Part shown: in pieces, positions 34,530 to 44,900 of the stretch
Layout of the letters: each line of letters starts with the position of its first letter
Numbering within the stretch: the stretch's first letter is position 1
DNA from: an uncultured Eubacteriales bacterium
Lineage (GTDB): Bacteria > Bacillota > Clostridia > Lachnospirales > Lachnospiraceae
DNA: 64,000 nt
Assembly (NCBI GenBank): GCA_900315015.1
Contig: OMXJ01000010.1
Coordinates: 1-64,000 of the forward strand
Direction of reading: 5' to 3'
The notes under the pieces: model-generated
Told to the model about the DNA's origin: nothing
What the model saw: the letters and a program-made list of their open reading frames with translations, nothing else
Database searches by the model: none
Program-made: the position numbers and the translations under genes

Positions 34530-37007
34530 ATGCTGAACAGACTAAAAAGAAATAATAAAGGAGCAGCATTGCTATTTGTATTAGTAGCGGTCGCCCTTGT
34601 AACAGTTCTAGTAACTACAATGTACGTAGCCTCCATGATCAATATACAGATGAAAGGTACAGAAGGAAAGAATCGACTCAACTTCTACCAGACAGATGAG
34701 TATATGGAAGTATTCAGAAGCATAGTAAAAGCGGAAGCAGACTATGCGCTAGACGTAGCATACAAAGACACCATAGTAAAATATAAACACTATAGTGACA
34801 AGGAAAGAGAGCAGCAATTTAAAAATAAATTCATCGAAACGCTCTACCCGGTAATAGCAGGAGACGCAAACAGTAACAGAGTATGTGACTTAGTAGATAA
34901 AGCCTTCAATTATTACAATAAAAATGATGAGGGAAATGATTCGGATACGGTAGTAGACAAAAATCTGATTCTTCCAGTAGGAGTAACTCTTAGCATAGAT
35001 GAAATAGCACTTGAACTAGCAGACGGAACCACTGAAAGCGACAAGGTTACCCTAAGCGATATAAAAACGGCAATAAGCTTAAATAGAGAAAGATACAGCG
35101 GAGATATCCTGTTAAAGGGAGTTAATCTTACCTACATGAATACAGCAGGTTATAAAACAGCAATAGAAACTGACATGAGAATATCAGCAGTATTCACAGA
35201 TCCGCAGATAAGCTTTGGAACCACCGACATAAGTGAATTCATAGTTATAAACGATGGAACTTTAAAGAATAATATGGTAAGCTCAGCAGCCATAAATCTG
35301 ACAGGAAATATATGTTCTATAGAAGGAATAAACGTAGAAGGACTTCAGACAGTAAATTTCATAGCACATAAAATAATAACCAACGGAACCCTCCTATCAA
35401 AAGCTGGAGCAGAAGTAAATATAGACACAGTAAATACAGACAAAGGCCTCACAGTAGAGAAAAATGATGGCCTTTGGTCAAGAAATATAGACGTAGACGC
35501 AGGAGAGCTGACAGTATCAGGAAATACCAATGTAGCAGATGACCTGACACTTATGAAATCCAAGAGAAGCTATGTCACAGTACCACAGGTAGAATTTAAG
35601 AACGGAAGCTACTTTGGCTTTGGCTACGGAAAAGGTTCAAAGGGCTTAAATGGCATGGCGCTTAATGCAGAAAACAGCAGCTCAATAATCTTCAACACAG
35701 ATTACTTCAAGCTGAACATGCAGACACTGGATAAACTTGTACTAACAGGAAATGCCTTCATAAGCATACCAAAGCAGGGAAGCATGAGTACTGAAGTAGA
35801 AGATTTTCTAGCAAGCATGGGATTATCAAGTTCATCCTATGAGGCACTCGAAGGAGAATCAATCGCATATAAGGGAATGCAGCAGCTCTATCTTGTACCA
35901 GGAGAATGTCTAGGAACAATAGGACATAATCCGATGCTAAACACAGAGCTTAGCGCAGCACTTAAGAAATACTATGAAGGAACTAAGACGACCTATTCAG
36001 AAGCTGATTTAAATGAAATGTTTGCATCAGAAAAGTACCTAGGAAAGTTCCTAAAGGCACCAGAAGGCGGAAGCCTCTCACTTACCTTAAACAAAGTGAA
36101 TCTATCTGGCCTATTAAATGAAAATAAACCTGTAATAACGAATGTAATAAAGGTATCAGGAACCACCACACAGATGGTATACGTATACTTTAACTTTAAA
36201 AATGCAGCCGCAGCGGCTGAATATATGCAGCGCTTCAAAGCAGCAGACCCAGATACGGTAGAAGAAGCCTTAGGAAAGATAAATGTAGCATCAAATGAGC
36301 TTTTATTACCAGAGAGCGAAATAGAAACCTCAGGAAACTACATCGAGAAGGATAAAATAAATAATGCTGGCTCAGCTAATAATACATCAGCAGCAAGCCT
36401 AAAAAATAGCATATATGGAGCACTGCTCACCACTCTTGATGCAGGAGGATCAAGCTCAGTAACAAAATATAGCGAAGCGCAGATTTATGCAAGAATAGTA
36501 GAAATCAGCGGAATGAACAATGTAGAAGCAGAAAGCATCCAGGGAATAGCACCGTCAAATACATCAGGAAATACTACACTACAGGGAACACCGATAGAAA
36601 GCTACAACGTAATAAGAGTAAGTGAAACTGAATATGGCACCTCAAATATGAGTGTAGTAAATGATGCAGCACACCCTGTAGTATTAATAGCACAGGGAAA
36701 TGTAGAAGTAAATACAGACTTCTGCGGACTTATAGTATCAAACGGAAATGTAACAGTAAACTCAGGGCACAACGTAAGAGGAACAATAGTAGCTTCAGGT
36801 GATGTAATAGTAGGCGGAAATTCAAATCTCTTCTTTGACTCAGCACTCATCAAAAATATACTAGATGAGAATAATCTTTATGTACATCTAAAGGATTATT
36901 TAAAGGTGCTCACAAGTATGGATGAAAATGCAGAAAAAACAGTTACCATAGACCCTATACAGGTATATTATGAGAACTGGCAGCAGAATCCAAAGACATC
37001 TGAATAA
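34530..37007 (+). CDS. Giant PilX/GspK-like pseudopilin (operon B)
   Basis: An 825-aa paralogue of the 16259 protein. Leader MLNRLKRNNKG, then A-A-L-L-F-V-L-V-A-V-A-L-V-T without Glu5, as in GspK. The two proteins share the first 45 residues almost completely, the internal segment LDKLVLTGNAFISIP against LSKLVLTGNAFINVP, and the C-terminal YENWQQNP. Near the end, VVLIAQGNVEVNTDFCGLIV and VNSGHNVRGTIVASGDVIVG look like rungs of a beta-solenoid. The ribosome site is GGGGG, 5 bases before the ATG. A cap or tip role for the pseudopilus is inferred from GspK. Confidence 0.76.
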   Translation: MLNRLKRNNKGAALLFVLVAVALVTVLVTTMYVASMINIQMKGTEGKNRLNFYQTDEYMEVFRSIVKAEADYALDVAYKDTIVKYKHYSDKEREQQFKNKFIETLYPVIAGDANSNRVCDLVDKAFNYYNKNDEGNDSDTVVDKNLILPVGVTLSIDEIALELADGTTESDKVTLSDIKTAISLNRERYSGDILLKGVNLTYMNTAGYKTAIETDMRISAVFTDPQISFGTTDISEFIVINDGTLKNNMVSSAAINLTGNICSIEGINVEGLQTVNFIAHKIITNGTLLSKAGAEVNIDTVNTDKGLTVEKNDGLWSRNIDVDAGELTVSGNTNVADDLTLMKSKRSYVTVPQVEFKNGSYFGFGYGKGSKGLNGMALNAENSSSIIFNTDYFKLNMQTLDKLVLTGNAFISIPKQGSMSTEVEDFLASMGLSSSSYEALEGESIAYKGMQQLYLVPGECLGTIGHNPMLNTELSAALKKYYEGTKTTYSEADLNEMFASEKYLGKFLKAPEGGSLSLTLNKVNLSGLLNENKPVITNVIKVSGTTTQMVYVYFNFKNAAAAAEYMQRFKAADPDTVEEALGKINVASNELLLPESEIETSGNYIEKDKINNAGSANNTSAASLKNSIYGALLTTLDAGGSSSVTKYSEAQIYARIVEISGMNNVEAESIQGIAPSNTSGNTTLQGTPIESYNVIRVSETEYGTSNMSVVNDAAHPVVLIAQGNVEVNTDFCGLIVSNGNVTVNSGHNVRGTIVASGDVIVGGNSNLFFDSALIKNILDENNLYVHLKDYLKVLTSMDENAEKTVTIDPIQVYYENWQQNPKTSE

Positions 37008-37038
37008 GAAAGAAAAATAAGGAAAGGGGGAAGGCAGC

Positions 37039-37746
37039 ATGAAGACTTTTAGAAAAAATAAAGGTTTTTCATTTGTAGAAATAGTTGTAGCAGTGCTGAT
37101 AATGTCAATACTGACCACAGCTGCAATAGTTACATATAGCGTAGTAAAAAGAAGAAATGCTATGAAAGCTGCCCAGAACCTGAGTGAGGCACTAGAGCAG
37201 GCAAGGCAGGCAGCCCTTGCAAAGAACGGAGAATATGAAACGGTGCTGCTTGTATACTTTAACGGATCAGACTATATAGCACAGATAGCAGAGATCAAAT
37301 GGTATAAATATACCAGTGGAGTAGAATGGACCGCCATCAGTAATAATTATAAGCTGGGCGAGAGCTATAAAATCGGCGATGCTTCGCTTAACATATTCTA
37401 TACATATGGTGATGACCTTAGCGAGAGTAAAATAAGACTAGATAAAAGAATTGATTATTACACTCAGACAGTAAAAACTCAATTAAATAAAGGGAATTTG
37501 CTGCAGAAGGAAAGGCTAAGAAAAGGCCCAATCACTGTATTTAAAGAAGTTTATACAGACCCGAATAAGGACAAGACAGATAAGATCATGATATTTGAAT
37601 TCTCAAAGCATGATGGAGAAAAACTTTTAGGGCCTGAAATAATAATGTTCACCAATTCCTACGAATACGATCCGACAGACCCTACCTTCAGAGGAAGTGA
37701 AGTAAGATTTTCAAAGGCCGGAAGAAGCTATGTAAAGGAGTACTAG
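37039..37746 (+). CDS. GspH/FimT-like pseudopilin (operon B)
   Basis: A 235-aa protein with the leader MKTFRKNKG and mature start F-S-F-V-E-I-V-V-A-V-L, Glu5 present, then SVVKRRNAMKAAQNLSEALEQARQAALAKNGEYE. The last part matches the alpha segment of GspH/FimT proteins and the 18816 paralogue. It ends in FSKAGRSYVKEY, like the other copy. The start follows GGGGG by 8 bases and lies 31 bases after the giant PilX-like gene. A 72-bp tandem duplication follows before the next gene. Confidence 0.8.
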   Translation: MKTFRKNKGFSFVEIVVAVLIMSILTTAAIVTYSVVKRRNAMKAAQNLSEALEQARQAALAKNGEYETVLLVYFNGSDYIAQIAEIKWYKYTSGVEWTAISNNYKLGESYKIGDASLNIFYTYGDDLSESKIRLDKRIDYYTQTVKTQLNKGNLLQKERLRKGPITVFKEVYTDPNKDKTDKIMIFEFSKHDGEKLLGPEIIMFTNSYEYDPTDPTFRGSEVRFSKAGRSYVKEY

Positions 37747-37747
37747 G

Positions 37748-37883
37748 TTCTTTATGCAGGGATTGCAAGAAGGCCAGGCAGGAGATGTAAGGGAGTATAA
37801 AGAAGGCCAGGCCGCGTGATTCTTTATGCAGGGATTGCAAGAAGGCCGGGCAGGAGATGCAGCGGAGTATAAAAAAGAAAGGC
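37748..37883 (+). repeat. Tandem duplication, 72-bp period, between pseudopilin genes of operon B
   Basis: The stretch from 37748 (TTCTTTATGCAGGGATTGCA) recurs from 37820 with the same order of GCAAGAAGGCC, GGAGATG and GGAGTATAAA elements. The second copy runs into the ribosome site of the next gene. Each copy contains a short in-frame ATG stretch (MQGLQEG), but the two reading frames have different ends, so I treat this as non-coding. Confidence 0.85.
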
Positions 37884-37895
37884 CGGGGGATGCCT

Positions 37896-38660
37896 ATGAA
37901 AGGGAAAAACGGAAAAAAGAGGATTGCACTAAACAATGCCGGATTCTCATTGATAGAGTTAATAATAGCAAGTGCAATAACGTCGGTAGTATCGATATCA
38001 GTCATAGCATTTGTAAGTGTAGCAATGAGGCTGTATAATAATACGAACAGTGACGTACAGGTACAGATGGAAGCAAGTGCAGCCTCAGACTTTGTAACAA
38101 CAAAGCTAAGAGAAGCAAACTTCTATTCCTACAAGGAATTTAACAATGCAGGAGAAAAATATAGTGTATTAGTAACAAGAGGGCCACTATCAGAGCAGAC
38201 AGTAACAAAAGAAGTAGAAGAAGGCGGAGTGATGGTAACTAAAACCGAAACCAAAAACTACTATGAAGTAAACTTGTTCGTAAACTATAAAGGCGGAGCA
38301 GCATCAAAAAACAGCCTCTTATGGAACTATCTGTATCTTGATGAAGCATGGTCAGAAAAGAACCTGTCCTCAATATGGAATGCGACAGAAATCACAAGTA
38401 TGATAAATTTAATGATAGGAGAGGCGCATCAGCCTGATTATTTCCTTGCAAGATATGTAGAGGATTTTAAAGTATCGCCGGAAACCTCAATGAACTATGT
38501 GATAGGAGAGGCAACACGCTATGATGCAGTTGGAGTACCAAACCAGAATACCAGAGAGGTGAAAGTAACCATAAGCTACACATTAAGCACCAAGACGCTA
38601 ACACAGACATATGATGTAAGAATGCGCAGCTATAATAGTGAAATAGCAGGAAAGAAATGA
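37896..38660 (+). CDS. PilW/GspJ-like pseudopilin (operon B)
   Basis: I choose the ATG at 37896, which has GGGGG 6 bases upstream. ATGs at 37857 and 37890 are in frame but poorly spaced. The 254-aa product has a basic leader (MKGKNGKKRIALNNAG) and the mature start F-S-L-I-E-L-I-I-A-S-A-I-T-S-V with Glu5. After the helix, NNTNSDVQVQMEASAASDF parallels the operon A copy. The external domain has an acidic segment near 110-125 and ends with strands like TLTQTYDVRMRSY. A hairpin terminator follows about 105 bases after the stop, and the giant secreted protein gene then has its own promoter, unlike operon A. Confidence 0.8.
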   Translation: MKGKNGKKRIALNNAGFSLIELIIASAITSVVSISVIAFVSVAMRLYNNTNSDVQVQMEASAASDFVTTKLREANFYSYKEFNNAGEKYSVLVTRGPLSEQTVTKEVEEGGVMVTKTETKNYYEVNLFVNYKGGAASKNSLLWNYLYLDEAWSEKNLSSIWNATEITSMINLMIGEAHQPDYFLARYVEDFKVSPETSMNYVIGEATRYDAVGVPNQNTREVKVTISYTLSTKTLTQTYDVRMRSYNSEIAGKK

Positions 38661-38765
38661 AGCACATTCATGATAGAGCACATTCACGATAGTGGAACGT
38701 CGAGAAAGTGAGAATGCGCAACTAGAATAGTAAACTAGAAAAAAGTGAAATAATAACACAGGCGA

Positions 38766-38806
38766 AAGCAGCACTTCTAAAAAAGAAGAGGTGCTGCTTT
38801 TTATTT
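38766..38806 (+). terminator. Terminator after the operon B pseudopilin genes
   Basis: AGCAGCACTTCT pairs with AGAGGTGCTGCT (one wobble) around a short A-rich loop, followed by TTTTATTT. Confidence 0.88.
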
Positions 38807-38849
38807 AGTGAAAAAAATATAAAAAAAGCATATAAAATAAGAGAAGCCA

Positions 38850-38878
38850 TTGACTTAAATTGCAATTTATGGTAAAAT
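38850..38878 (+). promoter_or_regulatory. Promoter of the 2787-aa secreted protein gene
   Basis: TTGACT (38850-38855), a 17-bp spacer and TAAAAT (38873-38878) with the extended element TGG. The word TATGGTAAAAT here resembles TATGGTATAAT at the operon B promoter, so both may respond to the same polymerase and control. Confidence 0.7.
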
Positions 38879-38960
38879 AAAGTAGGTTGATATAGTATGC
38901 GGTGGGGACTGCATGATGACTAGTTGTTCGTGCTTCGTAAATATGAACGGGGGTGTTATT

Positions 38961-41900
38961 ATGAAAAAAGAGCGAATTGAAAAGAAGGGGAAAAATTCAT
39001 TTACTAAAAGAGTATTATCAATGCTATTAGCCACAGTGGTAGCAACAGGAATATTTGCAGGAACAGGAGTGACTCTCGACATGTTCCTTACAAAGGCTGC
39101 CTCGGATCAGGTAAAAACCTTATATGACATACTATGTGCAGTACCAGATCCAGAGCTGAGAAATTACGTGTTTGCAGAAGATGACATAAGTAATAGTTCA
39201 AGGGATTATGCTGCAGAAAAGACAACTGACACAGCAAATTACTTTGCGATAGATGCTGACACGGCAGCTGAATTACAGGGATCAGTGACGACCTATAAAG
39301 CAAACAGAGATAGGACAAAGGCACTCGGAAGCAAAGAAAATCCATTTGTAATGCTAGAAATAGTACCAACAGAATCCAAGGCGATGTGGGGATATCATTT
39401 TCCAGGATACGAGCCGGCAGCAGTAAATTCAGTTGAATTTCAGACAGGAAATGCAACAAGCTATTCAAGCATAATGGGTGCAATAATAGAAAATGGTGAA
39501 AATAACTCTAAAGAATACTATTATACAAATATAAATGGTGATACGGTATATGTATTTGACGGAATAGAGAGATTTAAACTTCAGCAGGCCTATTACGAAG
39601 GAAAAAACTATAAAACAGTAGCAGTAAAAGAAGCAACTGCAATGGATCAGTACGGCATCTATGTAAAGGCAAAGAATAATAATTATACATTTGATGCAAA
39701 TACAGGAGAATTAGCTGTTGTTAGTTCTTATGCAGCAAATGGAAAAACTTATGTAAGCTCAGATAATACATTTTATGAACTGACAGGTGGAGAATTCTCT
39801 CCGGTAGCAAGAATACTTCCAGATTGGAATTCAAGTAATGATAGTGAGACTGTATACTCAGAATTAAAAAACAGCATTGGCGACTATGCTACAATAAAAA
39901 CCGATTATGGAATAAACTATAAATATCAGATATATGAAGATGGTGCCTGGAAGGATTCTACTAAGGACGCCATGAATAACCATCTATCAGGCTATACTAC
40001 CTATATCTGGTCAGGATATGACTTCTATGATACCTATTCAGACTATAATATTAAGAGTACCGTAAGAATAGAATTTTCAGGAGATGATTTAGATAAGGTA
40101 CAAAAATCAGAATATAAAAAGAGGAACGTATATCAGAGCAGTTTAGTAGTAGGCAAAGACAAGGATATGGTATATTCTGTAAAGGAAACATCTGTATATG
40201 GAATAAGACAGTTCCAGAGTTTTGTAGTAAGTAATGGGGTAACAACCGGCATTAATACACAGGGACTTCCATATTTCCATGTCACATCTAATAATCTTTT
40301 CTTAAAATATAGTGTAGGTTTGGCGTATGGAGCAAGCGTTTATTCAGCAACAGCAACAGTAAATGAATCCGACACCAGCAAGAAAAGAAGCTATGAAAGT
40401 GCAGAAGAAGTATTAAAAGCAATAAATAACTATCATTATGTACTAGTAACAATAACCCCGGAAGAATTAAATGTAAATAGATCACTTATCTATGCAGCAG
40501 ATATGATAGGAATAAGTGGTTATGCAAATAATGGCGGTTCAGGTATAGAGCAGCTCTTTTTTGAAGTGCCAAACACTGAGGTATTATCAGTGTGTGTAGA
40601 TGGTAATGGCAGTAGCGATACTGTAAAAAAGGTATTCATGTCGATTAATGATAAAATAGATGAAAATGGAACAAATGCGAGTACCTTTGTAGAAAATGAC
40701 CTTGACTGGAGCACCACAGCAGCCATCTTTATTAGACACATAGAGAGTGACATACCGCTCATATTTGACGGAAGCATGGCAGGCAAAAAAATAGAAGGAA
40801 GTAGTTCCTCTTTCATGATGACGACCTATGATTATGAAGAAAATACAAGTTCGAATTTGACACATTTTACAATTAATAATGCAAGCGGCGAAAAGAATAA
40901 TGTAGGAAAGCTGTTTATGCTTACGGCGCAGCTAGACCCGGATTTAGTTTACCGCCTGTATTGGAACTGCCTTGGAATAGCAGATTCAAGTAAGGATGTA
41001 ATGAATTCGGCAGGAAATAAGAGGGATAAATATACAGCAACAATAAAACTTCCGTATAACAATACAGCAACAAACAGCTTCCATGAATACATGTTCATAC
41101 CGACAATGCTTGTAAGCTATAAAGAGGTAACAAACAGCCTAAAGGATTACCTGCCAAATATTGCCCAAAAGTATAATGTAGCTGCGGCAGAAATTGGTTC
41201 AGAATTCGGAACAATAAATAAGAAACAAAGTACTAGATATAAGACTTATATAACTGATGAAGGAAATGAAGAACTTCTGTCAAAATTTGAAAGTCAGGAA
41301 CTCTCAGATGGAGCACAGAATTCGGAAGGTTATGACTGGTTTGAACTGATAGGGGATACCTTAACAGATAAAAGAGCAGCTTATAGGGGAAGTACAACAA
41401 CACAGACCTCATTAGAGACAGTTATATATTATTTATTGAATGCAAATAAGACAGGTGATGTAGCAGAAGTAGGCGATTTGAACGTACTATATGTAAGTCC
41501 GTCTAATCAGTTTATTTCAGCGGAAACGCTTTCAAATAAGTTAAATGCAATATTCTCATCTTCAAGAAACTTTAAAGCAGCAACAGCGGTTTCATATGTC
41601 ACAATGCAGGAATTTCAGGGATATGGAATAGATGAAATGACAGAATATGACCTGATATATTTCGGCTATGTAAAAGGAAAAGATTATAAGAGCGTAGGAA
41701 CTGTACCGGCCGCAGGAGTAGTATTGGCACTATGGGAGTATTCCCAGTATAGACCTATTATTTTTGATGATGCTCTGGTAAAGACTTATGATGATTTAAC
41801 CTATACACCGACAAGTATAGGAAATCAGGCTAATAATATGAAAAAGTACGGCGTATACTGCGAATTGAATGGCGCCCTTGTCGAAAAAGACTGGAATTTC

Positions 41901-44900
41901 GGAAAAATGCAGTATATAGACTATGCCAACAGTATCATAGGAACTGCTAGTACTGAGCGCTATTACTGGTCTACATATGGAGCAAACTGGTATAAGTATG
42001 CAGGAAATATGTTCAAGGCACCAGAAGTAACCAAGTCCTCAGGCTCAAAGAGCTACATTCCATACCAGCACGAGAAACTTGTGAAAGCCTGCAGTAATAA
42101 AGTAGGAAGATTTACATCAGTAACAGCAGATTATTATTACAATAGTACTGATGCGATAAACACAAGAATCGCAGGAAGTCAGGTATTCAATGTAAAGGGT
42201 AATATCACAGGAGGAGTAGCAGGGGTAAAGGGCAAAGAAGGGGCAGGAAGAAATGACATAGCATCTCTTGCACTCTATGTAGATAAGAACCTTGATGGAA
42301 TATATGTGGCTTCTGAAAAAGTAGGAATATCAATAGATACAGCAGCAAAGAGCAATGCACTTACAGCTCTTTCAACAGGCAATCAATTTACAATAACCGC
42401 AGGATCAAAGTTTGATAAAATGATTACCAAGGCAGGCTCGTGGTGTCTTAGGGCCTATGCAAAAGACATATCAGGAAAAAAGGATGTAGTTGTAGCCAGC
42501 ACTAGAGGAGTAGCAGCAAAGACTAAACCGACATCAAAGACAACTATAAATGTACTTCAGGTAAAAATAGGAAACTCTGATGTAATATTTGATGGCGTAG
42601 CCACAGGCGGAGACGATTGGAACTATATGAAGATACCTGAGGGTGATATGTGCGGATATATAAGTGGTACGAAAACGTATGTATATGCTGAAGATGATTT
42701 CAAAACAGACATAACCAATTTTAATCTGAAGTGGAAGCTTGAAAAGGCAAGCAAGACCTTATATATTCATACCGAATTTGGAGAAGATTTTGATTATAGC
42801 AAGATTGAACTTAGAAACTGGATAAGAGGAAGGCAAAATAGTGGAATAGGTAACAATAACTCAAGTTTTTGGCTTCCTTACAAGGATGATGTTGAAAAGG
42901 TAGTAGTAACGGGAGATATTAAGAAAATATCTGGACGTTTTATGCAAGGAATGGATCATCTTGTAACTGCGGATTTTTCAGGTTGTACAAATATAGAAGA
43001 AGTTGGTCCGCTGGTGTTCTGGGGCTGTAAAAGTCTTGAAAAAGTAATTCTCTCTAAAAATAGTGAACAATCAATAAGTAAGTTTTACAGACAAGATGGA
43101 GGAACCTTTCAGAGCTCAAAGCTAACAACGATTTATTTACCGAATATTACAGGTTCTATTGCGGATAATACTTTTAGTGATTTTAGCACTAACATATCAG
43201 AAGTTTATTTCTATGGAACAGTAGGACAGTGGTGGAATACATGTAGTAAGGCAGGAAACAAAAACACAAAGCTCAGCGATATGAATGGCGGTACAGTATA
43301 TATTCAAAAACCGTACATCTATAACACAGATGCTAAAAACAGCCTTCCTATAAATGTAAAACCGTTGGTACAGCAGTTAATTACAAATGAAGGCATAAAT
43401 AATAGCAAAAACGGCACTTTAGCAATAAAGGATGTAAAATTTGTAAATTCATCAGGCAATGAAATTGATTCAGCAGATGTTTCGATTATAAATGCAGGAA
43501 CTGATGAGGCAGAATTAAGATGGCATGACGGAGTAAGTAAGTTAAGTACTGTAGTAACTGTACAGGTAAAAGCTACCTATAAATTTAATAGTAATACAAC
43601 CAACATCGTAATACCAATTAAGCTTACAGGAACAGGAGCAGTTGAACCAGCAGATACAGTGGTAGATGATGGATCAAGTACAGATACCATAGCAGATTCA
43701 GAACAGAAGACTATCTCAAGTTTCCTTGATTTAGAAGCAGTATCAGACTATTATCAGTATGAGATAGCATCATTAGATATAGATGATGTTGCAGCAGCAA
43801 TAGATGCCGGTACAATGTCATTAGGAAATTATGACGTGATAGTATTTGGAGTAGGAAATAGTGATACTAAAACGAATAGTCGCTGCAATAACAGTAATAA
43901 GACAAAATATGGAAAACTTATAAGTCAGATGAAGGATTTCATGAAAGCCAAAAGTGTTATTTTTGGATACTCAGCAATCTATGGAACCACTTCAGGAAAA
44001 GATTCACTGTTCTATAATGAATTTAAAGATTATTTAAACCTTACGAAATTTTTAAACGAAGATAATTCGTATTCGTCTTATATAGTAAATGCGAAGGCAG
44101 CTCCGTACGTAGCAGCTAACTCTCAGGATGCAGGAATAAATTTGAGGGAGGAATATCAGCTTTATTTAAATCAGCTTACCGAGTTCCCATACACACTTGC
44201 AGATAATGCAAATAGTGGAGGAGGATCTTTAGTAGGAAAAGCAGGAAATCGTCCTTATTACAGGCTGTTTATGTCAGATAAGACTGATCCGGCACGTGGT
44301 TCGTCTGACAATGGAACGATAAATACTGAAGTAATCTACAGTTTCATAGAAAAGCCATTAGCATTAGCTGCAGATGGAACTACCTCAAAGATTGACGTTA
44401 ATAGCAGTTATTATGCATATACTACAACAGGAAGAGTATCTGGAAGTGAAACTACAAAATTCTATATAGGAATGTCAAATTCACCAACAGCTATAGAAAA
44501 GGAATTACTTATAAATATGCTGGTGGCAGCATCAACACTTACAGAAAATGGACTTTCATTCACAGTATATAATGATATACAGACAAACGTAAGTGGAAAT
44601 AAGACATACCTGTATTACATGACAGATGCAGCAACCAAGGAAGTAGTAGGAGCGGTAGAGCTAGACTCAAAGAATAATATACATAACAGCACAGGAGGAA
44701 TCACATATAAAAAGGATGTATATGGACTTCCGCTCAGAATCGTAAAGGAAATTGAAAAATTAGTATCAAGCGCACCGAAAATCGGAAGACAGAGATTATC
44801 ACTTACTAACATAATAAAGCCAGCAACAAAGTATATAGACGGAAATGGAAATGAAAGTACAAGCTGGTGGACATACGATTTTTCAGATGAGTATCAGACA

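Larger units (their letters stand above)
38661..38960 (+). other. Intergenic region before the giant secreted protein gene
   Basis: This 300-bp gap contains a terminator (38766-38806), a promoter (38850-38878) and a leader of about 75 nt ending in GGGGG at 38949-38953. No additional gene is seen. Confidence 0.7.

Noticed and set aside
37826..38038. 70-codon + strand open frame (MQGLQEG start) overlapping the PilW-like gene
   Set aside because: It comes from the 72-bp duplication and overlaps the real gene in another frame. The first copy of the repeat gives only 22 codons.
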